DNA of 7,919 nt from Deltaproteobacteria bacterium (GTDB lineage: Bacteria > Desulfobacterota > BSN033 > UBA1163), in assembly GCA_016875155.1 (NCBI GenBank), contig VGSD01000118.1, positions 1-7,919 on the forward strand, read 5' to 3'. Each line of letters starts with the position of its first letter. Positions within the stretch are counted from its first letter, which is position 1. This document shows positions 1 through 6,465 of this stretch, in pieces. Under the pieces are notes generated by a model. The model did not search any database. It had not been told where the DNA came from and saw only the letters and a program-made list of their open reading frames with translations. The translations under genes were made by a program, and so were the position numbers.

Positions 1-1
1 C

Positions 2-397
2 TCTCTTCATGCGACCCGTGAGGCTGCCAAAACTGCTTACAAAATGGCGGGGGTAGGGCCATCGGATATAGACATTGCCACGGTCCATGACTGCTTCACG
101 ATTGCAGAGGTTGTGGCATACGAAGATCTCGGATTCTGCGAGAAGGGAGAAGGTGGAAAGTTGATTGAAGCAAAAGAGACCTATGTCGGAGGCCGTATTC
201 CCGTCAATGTCGACGGAGGGTTGAAGTCAAAAGGCCATCCTCTTGGAGCCACAGGCGTCTCCATGGCCATTGAAGTTACAAAACAGTTAAGAGGGGAAGC
301 AGGGCCAAGGCAGGTAAAAGACGCAGAGATCGGTTTGACCCATAATGTGGGTGGATCCGGGCAGGTGTCATTCATTCATATCTTCAGGAGGCAATAG
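2..397 (+). CDS. SCP2-type thiolase, C-terminal part (5' end outside window)
   Basis: The reading frame is open from base 2, so the internal ATG at 44 is not the start; about the last 131 residues are present. It is the C-terminal thiolase domain of an SCP2/SCPx-like acyl-CoA thiolase, which would cleave a 3-ketoacyl-CoA with CoA. The sequence shows an intact HDCF motif (bases 86-97), which in SCP2-type thiolases supplies the acid/base cysteine, and a GHP motif followed by GATG (from base 233) carrying the oxyanion-hole histidine. The terminal glycine-rich stretch (HNVGGSGQ) also fits the SCP2 class, which lacks the classical CxG cysteine. The nucleophile cysteine lies upstream of the window and cannot be checked. 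The stop is followed one base later by a DUF35 gene whose ribosome binding site lies inside this gene, so the two are probably translationally coupled and form a complex, as in archaeal thiolase/HMG-CoA synthase and BbsAB. Family is secure; substrate unknown. Confidence 0.9.
   Translation, partial: SLHATREAAKTAYKMAGVGPSDIDIATVHDCFTIAEVVAYEDLGFCEKGEGGKLIEAKETYVGGRIPVNVDGGLKSKGHPLGATGVSMAIEVTKQLRGEAGPRQVKDAEIGLTHNVGGSGQVSFIHIFRRQ
386..391 (+). promoter_or_regulatory. Ribosome binding site of the DUF35 gene at 399
   Basis: A perfect AGGAGG sits 7 bases before the ATG at 399 and inside the last codons of the upstream thiolase. It decides the start at 399 over the in-frame ATG at 345, which would overlap the thiolase by 53 bases. 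Confidence 0.8.
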
Positions 398-398
398 A

Positions 399-836
399 AT
401 GGAATTCAAGAACTTTTCTCTTTTCATCAGCCAGACAAAAGTGAACCGGTTTGCGGATGATTTGGCAGGGGGAAAAATCATGTCCACGCTCTGTAAGAAG
501 TGCGGAAAACAGTACTATCCTCCTCAGGCAGACTGCCCATCCTGCATGGAAAGCGATATGGATTGGAAGGAACTTAAGGCAGAGGGGAAACTATTGACCT
601 TTACGAAGATCCATGTTCCTCCGGAGCATTTTGCAGTCCGTCAACCTCTCATGCCGTTTTCAAGCGTCCAGTTCGAACCCTGTCCCATTGGCATCATCGA
701 GGCGGAGAAGGGGTTGCCTGTCATGGGCTGGATACCTAAAATGGATGTCAAGAAAATTAAGGTGGGAATGAGGATGAAGGCCTCGCCCTTCACCCTCCCC
801 GACGGCAAAATCACAATCGTGCTGGAAACAATTTAA
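399..836 (+). CDS. DUF35 zinc-ribbon/OB-fold protein, partner of the SCP2-type thiolase
   Basis: This 145-residue protein has the two-part DUF35 layout: an N-terminal rubredoxin-like zinc ribbon (PF12172 type) with C32, C35, C46 and C49 in a CxxC-x10-CxxC pattern, followed by an OB-fold of about 95 residues (PF01796 type). In characterised cases (archaeal acetoacetyl-CoA thiolase/HMG-CoA synthase, BbsA of benzoylsuccinyl-CoA thiolase, the DUF35 part of ChsH2) this family binds a thiolase-fold partner, helps form its active-site complex and is not itself a thiolase. Position directly after the thiolase supports it as that enzyme's partner. An internal ATG at 480 would cut just before the ribbon, but the AGGAGG at 386-391 favours 399. 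Its N-terminus lacks the LRDH.K element of the two minus-strand DUF35 proteins, so it belongs to a different subgroup. Confidence 0.85.
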   Translation: MEFKNFSLFISQTKVNRFADDLAGGKIMSTLCKKCGKQYYPPQADCPSCMESDMDWKELKAEGKLLTFTKIHVPPEHFAVRQPLMPFSSVQFEPCPIGIIEAEKGLPVMGWIPKMDVKKIKVGMRMKASPFTLPDGKITIVLETI

Positions 837-934
837 ATAGGGGATTTAAGGGTTCGAGGGGCAGGCCAAACCCTTTTAAGAAACTTGAACCCTGGCCCCC
901 TTGACTCCTGTTGCTTTTTTGTTTAGGAGATCAA
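837..934 (+). other. Intergenic leader with competing hairpins before the acyl-CoA dehydrogenase
   Basis: No gene is seen in these 98 bases. AGGGTTCGAG (849-858) can pair with CTTGAACCCT (884-893) in a 10-base stem with one G-U pair. AAGGGTT (848-854) can instead pair with AACCCTT (869-875), and GGGGCAGG (858-865) with CCTGGCCCC (891-899) apart from one bulge. These structures exclude one another. A run of six T (915-920) follows before the ribosome binding site. It could be a weak terminator or attenuator; no convincing promoter was found. Confidence 0.4.
925..929 (+). promoter_or_regulatory. Ribosome binding site of the acyl-CoA dehydrogenase gene
   Basis: AGGAG lies 5 bases before the ATG at 935 and decides this start over the in-frame TTG at 911, which has no comparable site and would add eight residues that do not look like the family N-terminus. 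Confidence 0.75.
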
Positions 935-2080
935 ATGGACTCAATCTATTTTAGCGAAGAACATAATATCTTCAGGAAATCCCTGAGAGATTTTGTGAAG
1001 AAAGAGATTCGCCCTTATGCTGAGGAATGGGAAGAGGCTGAGATTTATCCCCGTGAGATCTTTAAGAGGATGGGAGATCTTGGTTTTTTAGGTGTTTCCT
1101 ATCCTGAAGAGTACGGGGGTGGCGGTGGAGACTATTTCACCACTATCGTTTTTGCTGAAGAGATCTCCAAATGCGGGGCACTCGGTTTTGCGATGAGTGT
1201 TTTAGTACAAACCGATATAGCTTCTTCAGCACTGAATGAGTTTGGGACTCATGAACAAAAACTGAAATACCTTAAACCGGTTTTGGCCGGGGAGAAGATC
1301 ATTGCTTTGGGGGTCACCGAACCCAGTCACGGTTCAGACGTGGCCTCTATCGAGACAACGGCCGTTAGAGATGGGAACAACTATATCATTAAAGGAAGCA
1401 AGATATTTATCACGAATGGGACCCAGGCCGATCTGATTACCCTCGGAGTGAGAACAGGGCCAGGAGAAGGCGAAAAAGGACTCTCTCTCATCATTTTTGA
1501 AACCAGTACCCCCGGTTTCTCAGTGGGAAGAAAATTAAAGAAAATGGGGATGCATTCTTCCGATACAGCCGAATTATTTTTTGATGACTGTATTGTCCCC
1601 GTTGAAAATCTTTTGGGGAAAGAGGCCCAAGGTTTTTATGCCATCATGACAGGTTTCGAGAATGAGCGCTTGGTGGGAGCTGCCATGTCCTATTCAGGGG
1701 CTGAGGTCGCTCTTGAGCTCTCCCTCCAATATGCCAAGCAGAGAATCCAGTTTGGAAGACCCATCGGTCAATTTCAAGTGATTTCTCATATGCTTTCCGA
1801 GATGGCGACCCACATTGAAGCCGCCAGGCAGTTGACTTATCATGCCGCCTGGTTAAAAAGTAGAGGAAAGCCATGCAGGAAGGAAGTTCATATGGCGAAG
1901 GTCTTTGCCACAGAAATAGCCATCCAGGTGGCAAACAAGGCAGTCCAAATTTTTGGCGGTTACGGATATATGCAGGAATATGAGGTCGAAAGAATATATC
2001 GAGACGTCAGGCTGGCCAATATCGGTGCTGGGACCTCACAGATCATGAAGAACATCATCGCAAAACAATTAGGATTATAA
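935..2080 (+). CDS. Acyl-CoA dehydrogenase, LCAD/IVD-type active site
   Basis: A 381-residue FAD-dependent acyl-CoA dehydrogenase of usual family length, which would oxidise an acyl-CoA to the 2,3-enoyl-CoA and pass electrons to ETF. The helical N-terminal domain covers about 1-120, the middle beta domain about 121-235 with the signature TEPSHGSD at 128-135, and the C-terminal helical domain follows, with the RIQFG, FGGYGY and GTSQI motifs. In MCAD-like enzymes the catalytic Glu precedes GTSQI; here that residue is Ala365. Instead Glu244 in the ENERL motif lies where isovaleryl-CoA and long-chain acyl-CoA dehydrogenases carry their base on helix G, so the enzyme should be active and may prefer branched or long acyl chains. 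The MaoC gene follows 6 bases later, giving a dehydrogenation-hydration pair. Family is certain; substrate is inferred only loosely. Confidence 0.95.
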   Translation: MDSIYFSEEHNIFRKSLRDFVKKEIRPYAEEWEEAEIYPREIFKRMGDLGFLGVSYPEEYGGGGGDYFTTIVFAEEISKCGALGFAMSVLVQTDIASSALNEFGTHEQKLKYLKPVLAGEKIIALGVTEPSHGSDVASIETTAVRDGNNYIIKGSKIFITNGTQADLITLGVRTGPGEGEKGLSLIIFETSTPGFSVGRKLKKMGMHSSDTAELFFDDCIVPVENLLGKEAQGFYAIMTGFENERLVGAAMSYSGAEVALELSLQYAKQRIQFGRPIGQFQVISHMLSEMATHIEAARQLTYHAAWLKSRGKPCRKEVHMAKVFATEIAIQVANKAVQIFGGYGYMQEYEVERIYRDVRLANIGAGTSQIMKNIIAKQLGL

Positions 2081-2086
2081 AAGCGG

Positions 2087-2545
2087 ATGACTATCATTCT
2101 TGGAAAATATTTTGAAGATTTTGAAGAGGGGATGGAATTGGTGACTCTTGGAAGGACGATGACCGAGGCGGACATCGTCAATTTTAGTGGCTTTACAGGC
2201 GATTTCAACCCGCTTCACACCGATGCCCAGTATGCCTCAAAAAGCATGTTTGGAGAAAGGATCGCCCATGGGATGTGCGGATTTTCCATGGCAACCGGTC
2301 TCCTGGTCCGTCTCAACATCTTTGAAGGAACGATTGTCGCCTTTTATGGAATCGATGAATGGCGATTTCTTACACCGATCAAGATCGGAGATACTATCCA
2401 TGCCATAGGCAAGGTGAGGGAGAAGAGAGAATCCAAAAAAGAGGCCCAGGGTTTAATCACATTTACGGTAGATGTATTGAACCAAGAAGGTACTTCAGTG
2501 ATGGGAGGAATGGTTAAAGTCATTGTGAAGAAACGGCCCTCTTGA
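2087..2545 (+). CDS. MaoC-type (R)-specific enoyl-CoA hydratase
   Basis: A 152-residue single hot-dog domain protein of the MaoC/PhaJ family, which hydrates a trans-2-enoyl-CoA to a 3-hydroxyacyl-CoA. The hydratase signature is complete: GDFNPLH with Asp39 and His44 as the catalytic pair, followed by the conserved AHGM at 60-63. The start is the first ATG after the dehydrogenase stop and gives a normal family N-terminus; no strong ribosome binding site is seen, so translation is probably coupled to the upstream gene. It most likely acts on the product of that dehydrogenase. In actinobacterial steroid side-chain degradation a MaoC-type hydratase works with a DUF35 domain (ChsH1/ChsH2); here MaoC and DUF35 are separate genes. 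It ends 9 bases from the stop of the convergent BKACE gene. Confidence 0.92.
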   Translation: MTIILGKYFEDFEEGMELVTLGRTMTEADIVNFSGFTGDFNPLHTDAQYASKSMFGERIAHGMCGFSMATGLLVRLNIFEGTIVAFYGIDEWRFLTPIKIGDTIHAIGKVREKRESKKEAQGLITFTVDVLNQEGTSVMGGMVKVIVKKRPS

Positions 2546-2554
2546 TAACAACTG

Positions 2555-3484
2555 TCAGAAATTTACCTTTTCTTTTCCCTTCAGACCAAGGATTAATCTT
2601 GCTTCATCAGGAGAAGCAATGTCTCGATCCAGATCTTTTGCTATTCGCACCATCTTCTCGACCAGTTCAGCGTTGCTTTTTGCATATTCCCCCTTTCTGA
2701 TTCTAAAATTGTCTTCCATCCCCACCCTCACATGCCCACCTGTCATGACGGCCAGCGTTCCCATGTGAAACTGTGCAGGATAACCTGCACCGATCACCGA
2801 CCAGGTGTGTTGATCTTCCCCATAGAGTTTGTCAGCTGTTTTTTTCATATGGAGAAGATCGTCAAGAGTGGATTGGATACCTCCAAGGACTCCGGTTACA
2901 AACTGCATATGAAGAGGGCGATCCAGTAAGCCCTTATCGAAGAGAAACTTTGTATTGTAGAGGTGGCCTACATCATACATCTCATGTTCAAGTTTTGTTT
3001 CGTTCTCCCTCGCAATTTTACAGATATATTCCAGATCAGCAAACGTGTTGGCGAAAATAAAATTACGAGTTAATTCCAGATACGGTTTCTCCCATGAGAA
3101 TTTGAATTCCTTGAACCGATCTAAAAGGGGATAGAGCCCAAAGTTCATCGATCCCATATTGCATGAAGCCAATTCAGGTTTGAATAAGGGGATCGTTTTG
3201 GTCCTTTCTTCGATCGACATTCCTGCTCCTCCCCCTGTTGAGATGCAGATGATCATATCACTTCGCTCTTTGATCGATGAAATAATCTCCCGGAATATAT
3301 CCAGATTCGAGCAGGGTTTTCCATCTTTAGGATCTCTTGCATGGATATGGGCGATGGTTGCTCCAGCTTCACCAGAGCGAACCGCCTCATCTGCAATCTC
3401 TTTAGGCGTAAGAGGGAGATAGGGGGTCTGAGTTGGGATGTGAACAGAACCGGTTACAGCTGCCGTGATGATCAGTTTATCCAT
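2555..3484 (-). CDS. Beta-keto acid cleavage enzyme (BKACE, DUF849 / Kce family)
   Basis: A 309-residue Zn-dependent TIM-barrel enzyme of the 3-keto-5-aminohexanoate cleavage family. Members react a beta-keto acid with acetyl-CoA to give acetoacetate and a new acyl-CoA. The metal ligands are visible as HIH (His46, His48) and the Glu of RVGMEDN (Glu257), with Arg253 and Asp258 at the spacing of Kce Arg226 and Asp231; Ser82 also matches. At position 14, where Kce has Glu, this protein has Val in the TGSVH segment, which argues against the amino-bearing Kce substrate and for another, unknown beta-keto acid. The ATG at 3484 is preceded by GGAG (3491-3494). It is the last gene of the minus-strand string, 36 bases after a DUF35 gene, and could supply acyl-CoA to, or take keto acids from, its neighbours. 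Confidence 0.92.
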   Translation of the reverse strand: MDKLIITAAVTGSVHIPTQTPYLPLTPKEIADEAVRSGEAGATIAHIHARDPKDGKPCSNLDIFREIISSIKERSDMIICISTGGGAGMSIEERTKTIPLFKPELASCNMGSMNFGLYPLLDRFKEFKFSWEKPYLELTRNFIFANTFADLEYICKIARENETKLEHEMYDVGHLYNTKFLFDKGLLDRPLHMQFVTGVLGGIQSTLDDLLHMKKTADKLYGEDQHTWSVIGAGYPAQFHMGTLAVMTGGHVRVGMEDNFRIRKGEYAKSNAELVEKMVRIAKDLDRDIASPDEARLILGLKGKEKVNF

Positions 3485-3520
3485 AACAAACTCCGTTCAT
3501 CATTATAGCGATTCTGTGTT

Positions 3521-3994
3521 TCATTCGCCGATTATCCTAAAATACTTAATATCCATAAGATTCCCTTTCTTATCTTCATTAAAGACCGCCTGAACCCTTG
3601 CACCGATTTTCACCTTCGATTCATCTTCGATATTGATAAAGTGTTGGAAAGAATTATCGCACCCATCAAGCTTTATAAAACCGTACCCATAAGGAACAGG
3701 CTTCGTGATTCCTGTTTCAGGATCGATGAAAGAGAAGCGGATGATGGTGAAGGCGACCAGGATTCCTTGATCGCTTAGTTCGACCAGTTCTTCCATTCTT
3801 TGAAAACACGGACCGCACACCTGTCGGGGTGGAACATAAACCTTCAGGCATTTGGGGCAACGAATCCCAAAAAGCTTCTCATGATCTCGGAGCTCCATCA
3901 GAAATTTGCTCCCCCATCTTCCAACCGAATATTGAAAAGGTTGTTCAGCTTCCCCAGACCCTTTGGTCAATAACTCCATTTCTTTTTCAGGCAT
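3521..3994 (-). CDS. DUF35 zinc-ribbon/OB-fold protein, likely partner of thiolase-like protein B
   Basis: A 157-residue protein with a zinc ribbon (C46, C49, C60, C63; CxxC-x10-CxxC) and an OB-fold over about residues 70-155. Residues 21-64, including the LRDH.K helix before the ribbon, share 26 of 44 residues by eye with the DUF35 protein at 6466-6927, so the two are paralogs. Members of this family serve as obligate partners of thiolase-fold enzymes. Its start lies 13 bases after the stop of thiolase-like protein B, with AAGGAG (4000-4005) five bases before the ATG, making it the natural partner of that protein. The four-Cys site is intact. Role as accessory subunit is inferred from the family and gene order. 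Confidence 0.87.
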   Translation of the reverse strand: MPEKEMELLTKGSGEAEQPFQYSVGRWGSKFLMELRDHEKLFGIRCPKCLKVYVPPRQVCGPCFQRMEELVELSDQGILVAFTIIRFSFIDPETGITKPVPYGYGFIKLDGCDNSFQHFINIEDESKVKIGARVQAVFNEDKKGNLMDIKYFRIIGE

Positions 3995-3999
3995 TTTTT

Positions 4000-4005
4000 C
4001 TCCTT
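4000..4005 (-). promoter_or_regulatory. Ribosome binding site of the DUF35 gene at 3994
   Basis: Reading the minus strand, AAGGAG sits 5 bases before the ATG and just upstream of the stop-to-start gap, which supports the start at 3994 and expression from the same transcript as the thiolase-like gene. Confidence 0.7.
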
Positions 4006-4007
4006 GA

Positions 4008-5165
4008 TCATTTAGGTTTTTCTTTGCCGTATAGGAGGATGTCTGACCACATGCATCCTCCGAAACCAGTGCTGACCGCGATCTTTACATCGGGGACTTG
4101 GTGCTCTCCTGCCTTGTCCATGATCTGCATTGCTACTTCCGCACACCGGATAAGGCCGGTCGCGCCGATTGGATTGGTGGCGATCACTCCTCCTGATGGG
4201 TTGACCGGCAATTCTCCATCCATATCGGTGACTCCATCCCAGACAAGCCGTGGGGCCTCCCCATCTTTGCAGAGCCCCATCGATTCAAGCCACATCAGGC
4301 CTCCAAAAGAATAAGGCTGATAGAGTTCGATGACGTCAATTTCTTTCAAGGGTTCTCTGATCCCACATTTTTGATACAATTCCTTGGAGGCATTCTTGAG
4401 AGATTGGAGCCCATGAAAGTTGACATCATTAATATAAGTGTACAGATGCCTATTCGCTGTCCCCCATATCCATACCGGAATCTCTGTGATCTTCTCTGCC
4501 ACATCTTCCGATGCAAAGATCACCGCACAGGCTCCATCCGATCGGGGACACATGTCGAGGAGTTTGATCGGATCGCATAACATGGGAGAACTTAAGACCT
4601 CCTCAATGGTCACCTCCTTCCGTAGATGAGCATAAGGATTGTGATAGGCATTCTTACGATCTCTCACCACCACTCTCGCAGCGTCTCTTTCTGTGATCCC
4701 GTAATCGTTCATGTAGGCTGAGGCCTCCACAGCCAAGCCACCGATGGCTCCTGCAAAGGTCAGTCGGTCCCAGATCGGATCAAAGGCGGTGTTAATGGCA
4801 GCCGTCGTGTCCGATTCGGAATTCTTTTCCCATCCAATCACCAAAGCCTTATCAAACAGACCGGAAGCCACCATTTGATAGCCGGCAATGGCCAACGTGC
4901 TTCCTGTCGTTCCTCCGGTGGTCAGTTTAATCGTGGGCTTCATCAAACCGCCTGACCCATCAATGCTCCACATATCTACGTAGTTGATTCCTTCAAAATG
5001 GTCCATGTTTCCGATGATGACCAGATCGATATCATCACGGGTCAGCTCCGCGTCTTCAAGGGCCTGGGTAACTGCTTCATAGATCAGTTCGACGCCATTG
5101 ACATCGATTCGCTTCGACTTATGATAGGTCTGGCCGGTTCCTACAACGGCTACTCGTTTAGCCAT
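4008..5165 (-). CDS. Thiolase-like protein B lacking the catalytic residues (possible Ltp2-like lyase)
   Basis: A 385-residue full-length SCP2/Ltp-type thiolase-fold protein, with the family landmarks KNxxxNPxA (near 171-179), DPIKLLD (198-204) and DGACAVI (210-216). The catalytic sites are altered. The nucleophile position before TTGS is Gly85, not Cys. The HDCF site reads YQPY (282-285). The GHP site reads TNP (330-332), so the oxyanion His is Asn331. Ordinary thiolysis or Claisen condensation through a Cys acyl-enzyme is therefore unlikely. Actinobacterial Ltp2, which lacks these cysteines, is a retro-aldolase working with a DUF35 partner through tyrosines; Tyr282 or Tyr285 could play such a role, but this is inference. 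It overlaps protein A by 8 bases, has a strong ribosome binding site, and is followed by its DUF35 partner. A non-catalytic subunit of an A-B heteromer is the main alternative. Confidence 0.88.
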   Translation of the reverse strand: MAKRVAVVGTGQTYHKSKRIDVNGVELIYEAVTQALEDAELTRDDIDLVIIGNMDHFEGINYVDMWSIDGSGGLMKPTIKLTTGGTTGSTLAIAGYQMVASGLFDKALVIGWEKNSESDTTAAINTAFDPIWDRLTFAGAIGGLAVEASAYMNDYGITERDAARVVVRDRKNAYHNPYAHLRKEVTIEEVLSSPMLCDPIKLLDMCPRSDGACAVIFASEDVAEKITEIPVWIWGTANRHLYTYINDVNFHGLQSLKNASKELYQKCGIREPLKEIDVIELYQPYSFGGLMWLESMGLCKDGEAPRLVWDGVTDMDGELPVNPSGGVIATNPIGATGLIRCAEVAMQIMDKAGEHQVPDVKIAVSTGFGGCMWSDILLYGKEKPK

Positions 5166-6306
5166 CTTCTCCTCCTAATATCCAGACACAGTGAGACTGT
5201 CCACATGGGCCATTGACACCGTGAGCCAGAGCTGTCTTCGAACCCGGAATCTGCCTCTTCCCAGCACCTCCCCGCACCTGAAGTGTGGCTTCTGCAATTC
5301 TGATCAGACCTGCAGCTATCACCGCATGAGCAGAGAGGCATCCTCCTGAGGGATTCAGGGGGATTGAGCCCTTCATCTCGGTCTCTCCTTTTTCTACCAA
5401 TTTCCCACCCCCTCCTTTGTCGCAGAATCCAAGCCCTTCGGACCACATCAATTCCTGATAGGAGAAAGCATCGTAGATCTCTGCCACATCGATCTCTTTA
5501 AAAGGATTTGTAATCCCGGCCATCTTGTAAGCGGTCTGAGCTGCCTTCTCAAGGGATTTGCATTCTGCCAGATCTCTATCGCCCAGATGGTATGCATCGG
5601 CACAGAATCCCACCCCTTTAATCCAAACAGGATGTTTCGTGAAACGTTTCGCAGTTTTCTCATTCGCTAGGATGACGGCGCACGCACCATCCGTAATGGG
5701 CGAAGCGTCCAAAAGCTTAATGGGATCGGCAAGCATTCTCGAATTCAAGACGTCCTTCAAAGAGAGATCCATAGGCAGTTGGGAATAGGGGTTGTTCTTA
5801 GCATTTCTATGGTTTTTTACGGAAACCATGGCACACTGCTCTTCCGTGATCCCATATTTGTCCATATATCGTCTCGCCTGCAAGGCTGCAGAGGTAATGC
5901 CATCCAAACCAAGAGGCCGGGTGTAAATGGGGTCGAACATAGCGTTGGTGATAAGGCTGGAAACACTCTCTGATCCTTTGGAGTGGGCTGTGACTAAGGT
6001 GGTGCCGTAGGAGTGAGAGAGAATTCGGGTCATCCCATAGAAGGCGACAAAGGTTCCATCTCCTTCGACACAAGAGATGTTTTTGTCCCAGGCTCCAGAA
6101 GCATCCCCCACGGCCATGCTGGAGATGGTCCTGCCATCCCAGAAATCATTGCATCCAGTGACGATATTGTCGATATCCTTGGTCGTCATGTCCGCATCCT
6201 CAAGCGCTTTTGTAACCGCCTCAAAGACCATGTCCGCAAAGGTCTCAGCCTTTTTCCTTCTCTCCTGTTTGGTCATGCCTATCCCAATGATGGCTACCTT
6301 TTCCAT
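5158..6306 (-). CDS. Thiolase-like protein A with a degenerate active site (possible Ltp-type lyase)
   Basis: A 382-residue thiolase-fold protein, paralog of protein B: residues 172-231 match B 176-235 at 33 of 60 positions by eye. The nucleophile loop is VEGDGT (80-85), apparently two residues shorter and without Cys at the usual place; Cys79 lies just before it and does not align with the nucleophile when anchored on B. HDCF reads YDAF (278-281). The GHP site reads AHA with His327 kept, and the following GATG is IAAG. The YDxF motif with a preceding Glu resembles the Ltp-type non-thiolase branch. The frame runs 21 codons further upstream, but those residues come from the repeat-rich spacer; the ATG at 6306 gives the family N-terminus (MEKVAIIGIG) despite a weak ribosome site. 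The stop lies inside the start of gene B, so co-translation is likely. Activity is unknown. Confidence 0.88.
   Translation of the reverse strand: MEKVAIIGIGMTKQERRKKAETFADMVFEAVTKALEDADMTTKDIDNIVTGCNDFWDGRTISSMAVGDASGAWDKNISCVEGDGTFVAFYGMTRILSHSYGTTLVTAHSKGSESVSSLITNAMFDPIYTRPLGLDGITSAALQARRYMDKYGITEEQCAMVSVKNHRNAKNNPYSQLPMDLSLKDVLNSRMLADPIKLLDASPITDGACAVILANEKTAKRFTKHPVWIKGVGFCADAYHLGDRDLAECKSLEKAAQTAYKMAGITNPFKEIDVAEIYDAFSYQELMWSEGLGFCDKGGGGKLVEKGETEMKGSIPLNPSGGCLSAHAVIAAGLIRIAEATLQVRGGAGKRQIPGSKTALAHGVNGPCGQSHCVWILGGEDG
5169..5176 (-). promoter_or_regulatory. Ribosome binding site of thiolase-like gene B
   Basis: On the minus strand AGGAGGAG lies just before the ATG at 5165 and within the 3' end of gene A. 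It fixes the start of B and supports independent strong initiation despite the 8-base gene overlap. Confidence 0.8.
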
Positions 6307-6465
6307 GATCTCACCATACCGAAAAGTTAAATTCCAAGCACCAAATTCCAAATCCCAAATAAGCTCCAATTACCCAATGTTCAAATAACCCAAGCACATA
6401 TTTACCAGTCTTGCTTTCGAATTTTGGTCATTATTTGATTATTGGTGCTTGGAGATTGGTAATTC
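6307..6465 (-). repeat. Spacer with large imperfect inverted repeat and CCAAGCAC motifs
   Basis: This 159-base spacer between the DUF35 gene and thiolase-like gene A holds no credible gene. Bases 6364-6388 and 6431-6454 form an imperfect inverted repeat, about 20 of 25 positions paired, ending in a perfect TCAAATAA/TTATTTGA arm and enclosing a loop of 42 bases. CCAAGCAC occurs at 6334-6341 and 6390-6397, and the inverse is present at 6442-6452, where TTGGTGCTTGG is the exact inverse of 6334-6344. The A/C-rich CCAAATTCCAAATCCC-like text resembles a dispersed intergenic repeat known from many environmental bacterial genomes (recalled, not checked). It is the only large gap in the minus-strand string and may shape transcript processing or stability. 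No T-run follows, so a classical terminator is unlikely. Confidence 0.6.

Noticed and set aside
44..46. ATG at 44 as the start of a small thiolase-domain gene
   Set aside because: The frame is open to the window edge and upstream residues continue the thiolase helix, so it is an internal Met of a truncated gene.
345..398. In-frame upstream extension of the first DUF35 gene to the ATG at 345
   Set aside because: It would lie inside the thiolase coding sequence, and the AGGAGG at 386-391 is placed for the ATG at 399.
2..836. A fused thiolase-DUF35 protein
   Set aside because: The thiolase has a clear TAG stop at 395-397 and the DUF35 gene starts in another frame.
911..934. TTG start at 911 for the acyl-CoA dehydrogenase
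   Set aside because: The ATG at 935 has a well placed AGGAG and gives the family's usual N-terminus and length.
3829..4314. 161-residue + strand open frame
   Set aside because: It is antisense to the DUF35 and thiolase-like B genes, which have clear family motifs; no motif or ribosome site supports it.
5150..5446. Open frame on the minus strand coding about 98 residues
   Set aside because: It lies wholly within the thiolase-like genes in another frame, and its Arg/Ser/Cys-rich composition is that of a shadow frame.
4008..6306. Thiolase-like genes A and B as pseudogenes
   Set aside because: Both are full length without frameshift or internal stop, keep fold-defining motifs, and B has a strong ribosome binding site; the changes are limited to active-site positions.
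6307..6465. A sigma70-type promoter for thiolase-like gene A in the repeat spacer
   Set aside because: TTGAAC-like boxes are present, but no -10 element at correct spacing has more than about half the consensus bases in this AT-rich text.
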